Below are positions 61,925 through 64,000 of a DNA stretch of 64,000 bases, piece after piece. The notes beneath the pieces were generated by a model. It had not been told where the DNA came from, did not search any database, and saw only the letters and a program-made list of their open reading frames with translations. This DNA comes from Bacilli bacterium (GTDB taxonomy: Bacteria; Bacillota_I; Bacilli_A; RF39; UBA660): assembly GCA_028694645.1 (NCBI GenBank), contig JAQVKM010000003.1, positions 65,297-129,296 on the forward strand. Reading direction: 5' to 3'. How positions within the stretch are numbered: the first letter of the stretch is position 1; each line of letters starts with the position of its first letter. Made by a program: the position numbers and the translations under genes.

Positions 61925-63032
61925 ATGCACTAGCTCTTTTATTATGATTTATTTCTTTTTCAGGTGATGTTATTTTTTCCATTAATAACATACTATCTTC
62001 ACATAATAAATCTTTAATTGATAAATTATTTAATCCTTCATAATTTTGATTATCACGAATTGTGTTTTCGAAAATAAATAGTTTATATTGACTACTAATC
62101 AATTTATCTTTATATTGATTTAATTTGTTCTCAGAAAATAAAGATATGTAATTATTTAATTCTAAAATGTTATCTTTATTATTATTGATTCTGTTTAATA
62201 GTTCTTCATTAGTTATTTTATCTTTATTTAATAAAATTTTATCATAAAAAGCTAATAAGTCAGCTACTATTTTTGCTCTATCATCAGCATTTTTTATTTC
62301 TTCTGTTGGTTCTATTTTTTTTATTCTTTCTAATCTAGATATTTCTAAATTATTTTTCTTTATTTGATTGTCTATTTCTAAATTATTTCTTTTTTCAGTT
62401 ATCAATTTTTCTATTTTTTCAAATTTATTTAAAGGCAAATTACTACTTTGTTGTTCAACTTCATTTAACTTTATTTTAGCTGAAAGAAAGCTAGCTTCTA
62501 TTTTTTCTATTTCTTCTAATGTTTCAAATTCAATTTTATCTATTTTACTTGCATCAATTAAAGTACGTAGGTATTTTTCACAATCATTGCTCAATATTTT
62601 AGCTTGTCTATCTTTATTTATTTCTATTGGAAGTTCTGTTTTAATTTCTTTTTTTAAATTAGATATTAATTCACTTATTAGTAATTTCCAACTTTCTTCT
62701 TGTCCTTCATTTTTAAGTGCTAACATTTTTTTTAGTGTCTTAAGTCTTGCATAACGATTAGTTTTATACAAAATATTATATTCTAATTCTTCTAATTCAA
62801 ATATTTTTTTATTCAATTTATAATTGTAACTTATTTGATAATCATCAGCTTCTTTTCCTTTTAGTTTAGGATAATTATTTGTATAATTTTTTTGTAATTG
62901 TTCTATTTCTTTATATAATTTTTCTTTTTTTTCTATTTCTTCAAGTGAAACACTATAGTTATTTTTAGCTATAGCAACAATAGTATTAGATAAAATTATT
63001 TTTTCTGATTGCTGTTCTATAGTTTTAAACAT
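61923..63032 (-). CDS. Long coiled-coil cytoplasmic protein, unknown
   Basis: 369 residues, about one third Lys+Glu. Heptad-rich helices run from ~25 to ~330 (KLYKEIEQLQKNYTNNYPKLK, LEEIEKIEASFLSAKIKLNEVE, NNLEISRLERIKKIEP). No signal peptide or membrane segment, no ATPase motif. AGGAGG before the ATG. Function not recognised; could be a scaffold or structural protein. Confidence 0.65.
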   Translation of the reverse strand: MFKTIEQQSEKIILSNTIVAIAKNNYSVSLEEIEKKEKLYKEIEQLQKNYTNNYPKLKGKEADDYQISYNYKLNKKIFELEELEYNILYKTNRYARLKTLKKMLALKNEGQEESWKLLISELISNLKKEIKTELPIEINKDRQAKILSNDCEKYLRTLIDASKIDKIEFETLEEIEKIEASFLSAKIKLNEVEQQSSNLPLNKFEKIEKLITEKRNNLEIDNQIKKNNLEISRLERIKKIEPTEEIKNADDRAKIVADLLAFYDKILLNKDKITNEELLNRINNNKDNILELNNYISLFSENKLNQYKDKLISSQYKLFIFENTIRDNQNYEGLNNLSIKDLLCEDSMLLMEKITSPEKEINHNKRASA

Positions 63033-63227
63033 ATATTTGCCTCCTAGTATTATCTATTATTAAAATACTATATTTTCAAAATATTATCAATGATTTTTTT
63101 AAAATTTATACATAATTTTACATGAAATATCTTGATTGTTATTATTTTAAAATTATTAATTAATCATTATATATGTTTTATTTCATTTTTTATTAAGAGC
63201 ATATCTTATATTGAAGGGAGAAATAAT

Positions 63228-63764
63228 ATGGATACTTATGAAAATGCTTTAAGAAAAATTGGTGATGAAAAAAGATGTATTCCTGTTTGCTGTTGTTGTC
63301 CAGGTCCTCAAGGTCCTCAGGGTCCACAAGGTCCTCAGGGTCCTCAGGGTCCTAGTGGTGGTATTGCTTCATATGGTTTTATTTATACATTAGCTTCAGA
63401 AGAAACAGATACAATTGCAGCTGGTGATAATATTTTATTTAGTAATAATGGACCACTTATCGATATTGAACACTCTGTAGGAAGTGATGAAATAACTATT
63501 AAAAATACAGGAACATATTTAATAAATTATATTGTAAATGCCACTGGTGGACCTAATGCTGTTATTAGTTTAGCTGTAAATGATATTGTTGATACATCAA
63601 CTAGTATTGAAGTTTTAACAGCCAATACACATGTTGCTGGTAGCGCTATATTAAATTTGAATGAAGATGATATTCTTACTGTTACCAATAATTCTAATTT
63701 CAGTTTAACAATTGATGAATCACCAATTGTTGGGGCACAAATTACTATTATCCAAATAGCATAA
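63228..63764 (+). CDS. Collagen-like protein with Cys cluster and BclA-like C-terminal domain
   Basis: 178 residues from the ATG at 63228 (MDTYENALRKIGDEKRC), chosen for GAAGGGAG; the longer frame adds a spurious hydrophobic leader. A CIPVCCCCP cluster is followed by seven Gly-Pro-x triplets (six GPQ, one GPS). Then comes a ~125-residue beta domain (SYGFIYTLASEETDTIAAGD, TIKNTGTYLINYIVNATGG, VGAQITIIQIA) of the BclA/TNF-like jelly-roll type that trimerises. No signal peptide, as in exosporium proteins delivered in the mother cell. Spore or surface attachment is inferred. Confidence 0.85.
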   Translation: MDTYENALRKIGDEKRCIPVCCCCPGPQGPQGPQGPQGPQGPSGGIASYGFIYTLASEETDTIAAGDNILFSNNGPLIDIEHSVGSDEITIKNTGTYLINYIVNATGGPNAVISLAVNDIVDTSTSIEVLTANTHVAGSAILNLNEDDILTVTNNSNFSLTIDESPIVGAQITIIQIA

Positions 63765-63766
63765 TA

Positions 63767-63795
63767 AAAGACAAGAAATTTCTTGTCTTTTTTAC
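63767..63795. terminator. Bidirectional terminator
   Basis: AAAAGACAAGAA / TTCTTGTCTTTT with an AT loop and T runs both ways, between the collagen-like gene and the last gene. Confidence 0.85.
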
Positions 63796-64000
63796 TTGAT
63801 TAATTTTATTTTCTTAGATTTAACATAATAATCAATGCCACCAGATTCAAAAGGTTTAGAATTTATCAAATCAAATTCTTCTTCTTTTTCTTCTACATAA
63901 TTTAAATTATTTAATGAATCAAATAAAGTATGTTCTTTTTTTTCTCTTAAAATTTGTTTTTTTTCTTCGAATGACATTGCTTCTATCATTATTAGCTCTT
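63792..64000 (-). CDS. C-terminal part of an unknown protein, continues past the right edge
   Basis: The frame is open to base 64000. The only in-window ATGs (63989 and later) lack a Shine-Dalgarno, so the real start probably lies outside. The visible ~69 residues are charged (SFEEKKQILREKKEHTLFDSL, SGGIDYYVKSKKIKLIK). No family recognised. Confidence 0.45.
   Translation of the reverse strand, partial: ELIMIEAMSFEEKKQILREKKEHTLFDSLNNLNYVEEKEEEFDLINSKPFESGGIDYYVKSKKIKLIK

Noticed and set aside
63300-63357. Short tandem repeat of about 9 bases as a CRISPR or microsatellite
   Set aside because: It is in frame and encodes Gly-Pro-Gln triplets of a collagen-like protein.

Overview
The window is chromosomal DNA of a very AT-rich, low-GC Gram-positive bacterium. 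It has three Firmicutes-type T-box or T-box-like leaders, strong Shine-Dalgarno sites, TTGACA/TATAAT promoters, a fused SecDF, the prfB-ftsE-ftsX order and a YqfC/YqfD pair. UGA is a stop codon: prfA and prfB are both present and prfB carries the classical in-frame UGA frameshift, so this is not the Mycoplasma code. The reduced, AT-rich style fits an uncultured gut Bacilli lineage near Erysipelotrichia or RF39. That placement is an inference.

Layout. 1-9.2 kb: an LtaS-like lipoteichoic acid synthase (cut by the left edge), a large pseudopilin, a YfcC-type permease, a radical SAM protein, a membrane-anchored unknown and Tex. 9.4-16.5 kb: tRNA-Asn and tRNA-Glu, then the leftward operon gatC-gatA-gatB-asnS-aspS1 behind a T-box whose best specifier is an Asn codon (AAC). 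16.5-25 kb: another pilin, ftsEX, yitT, prfB, a glycosyltransferase-like protein and a U32 protein. 25-31 kb: six consecutive type IV prepilin-like genes containing two near-identical 5' blocks with unrelated 3' halves. 31-42 kb: envelope genes (degenerate polysaccharide deacetylase, degenerate metal-binding lipoprotein, YidD, LCP protein), an M29 aminopeptidase, rnc divergent from an NrtR-like regulator, tRNA-Ser, another pilin, an unidentified structured RNA and a pilin with a GC-rich 3' end. 42-50.5 kb: tRNA-Gly and tRNA-Cys, prfA-prmC, and a T-box-led operon of a ClpX-like AAA+ protein, hisS and aspS2. 50.5-61 kb: GGDEF protein, AI-2E family permease, dtd, RelA/SpoT, secDF, ComN-like, YaiI/YqxD, dgkA, ybeY, yqfD, yqfC. 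61-64 kb: small membrane proteins, a coiled-coil protein and a collagen-like protein.

Functional themes. Translation supply dominates: two AspRS enzymes, AsnRS, GatCAB, HisRS, both release factors, PrmC, Dtd and five tRNA genes. The two AspRS enzymes differ at the residues known to separate non-discriminating from discriminating enzymes. This suggests that aspS1 and GatCAB make Asn on the tRNA while aspS2 is the ordinary AspRS. The second theme is the cell surface: ten prepilin-like proteins share one leader and carry variable C-terminal domains.

The most interesting candidate is the pilin at 41520-42623. Its last ~100 bp are GC-rich and dominated by NNC codons ahead of a GVRPVITI ending. 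This is the signature expected of a diversity-generating retroelement variable region. No reverse transcriptase or template repeat was found in the window. A compact structured RNA with its own terminator lies directly downstream.
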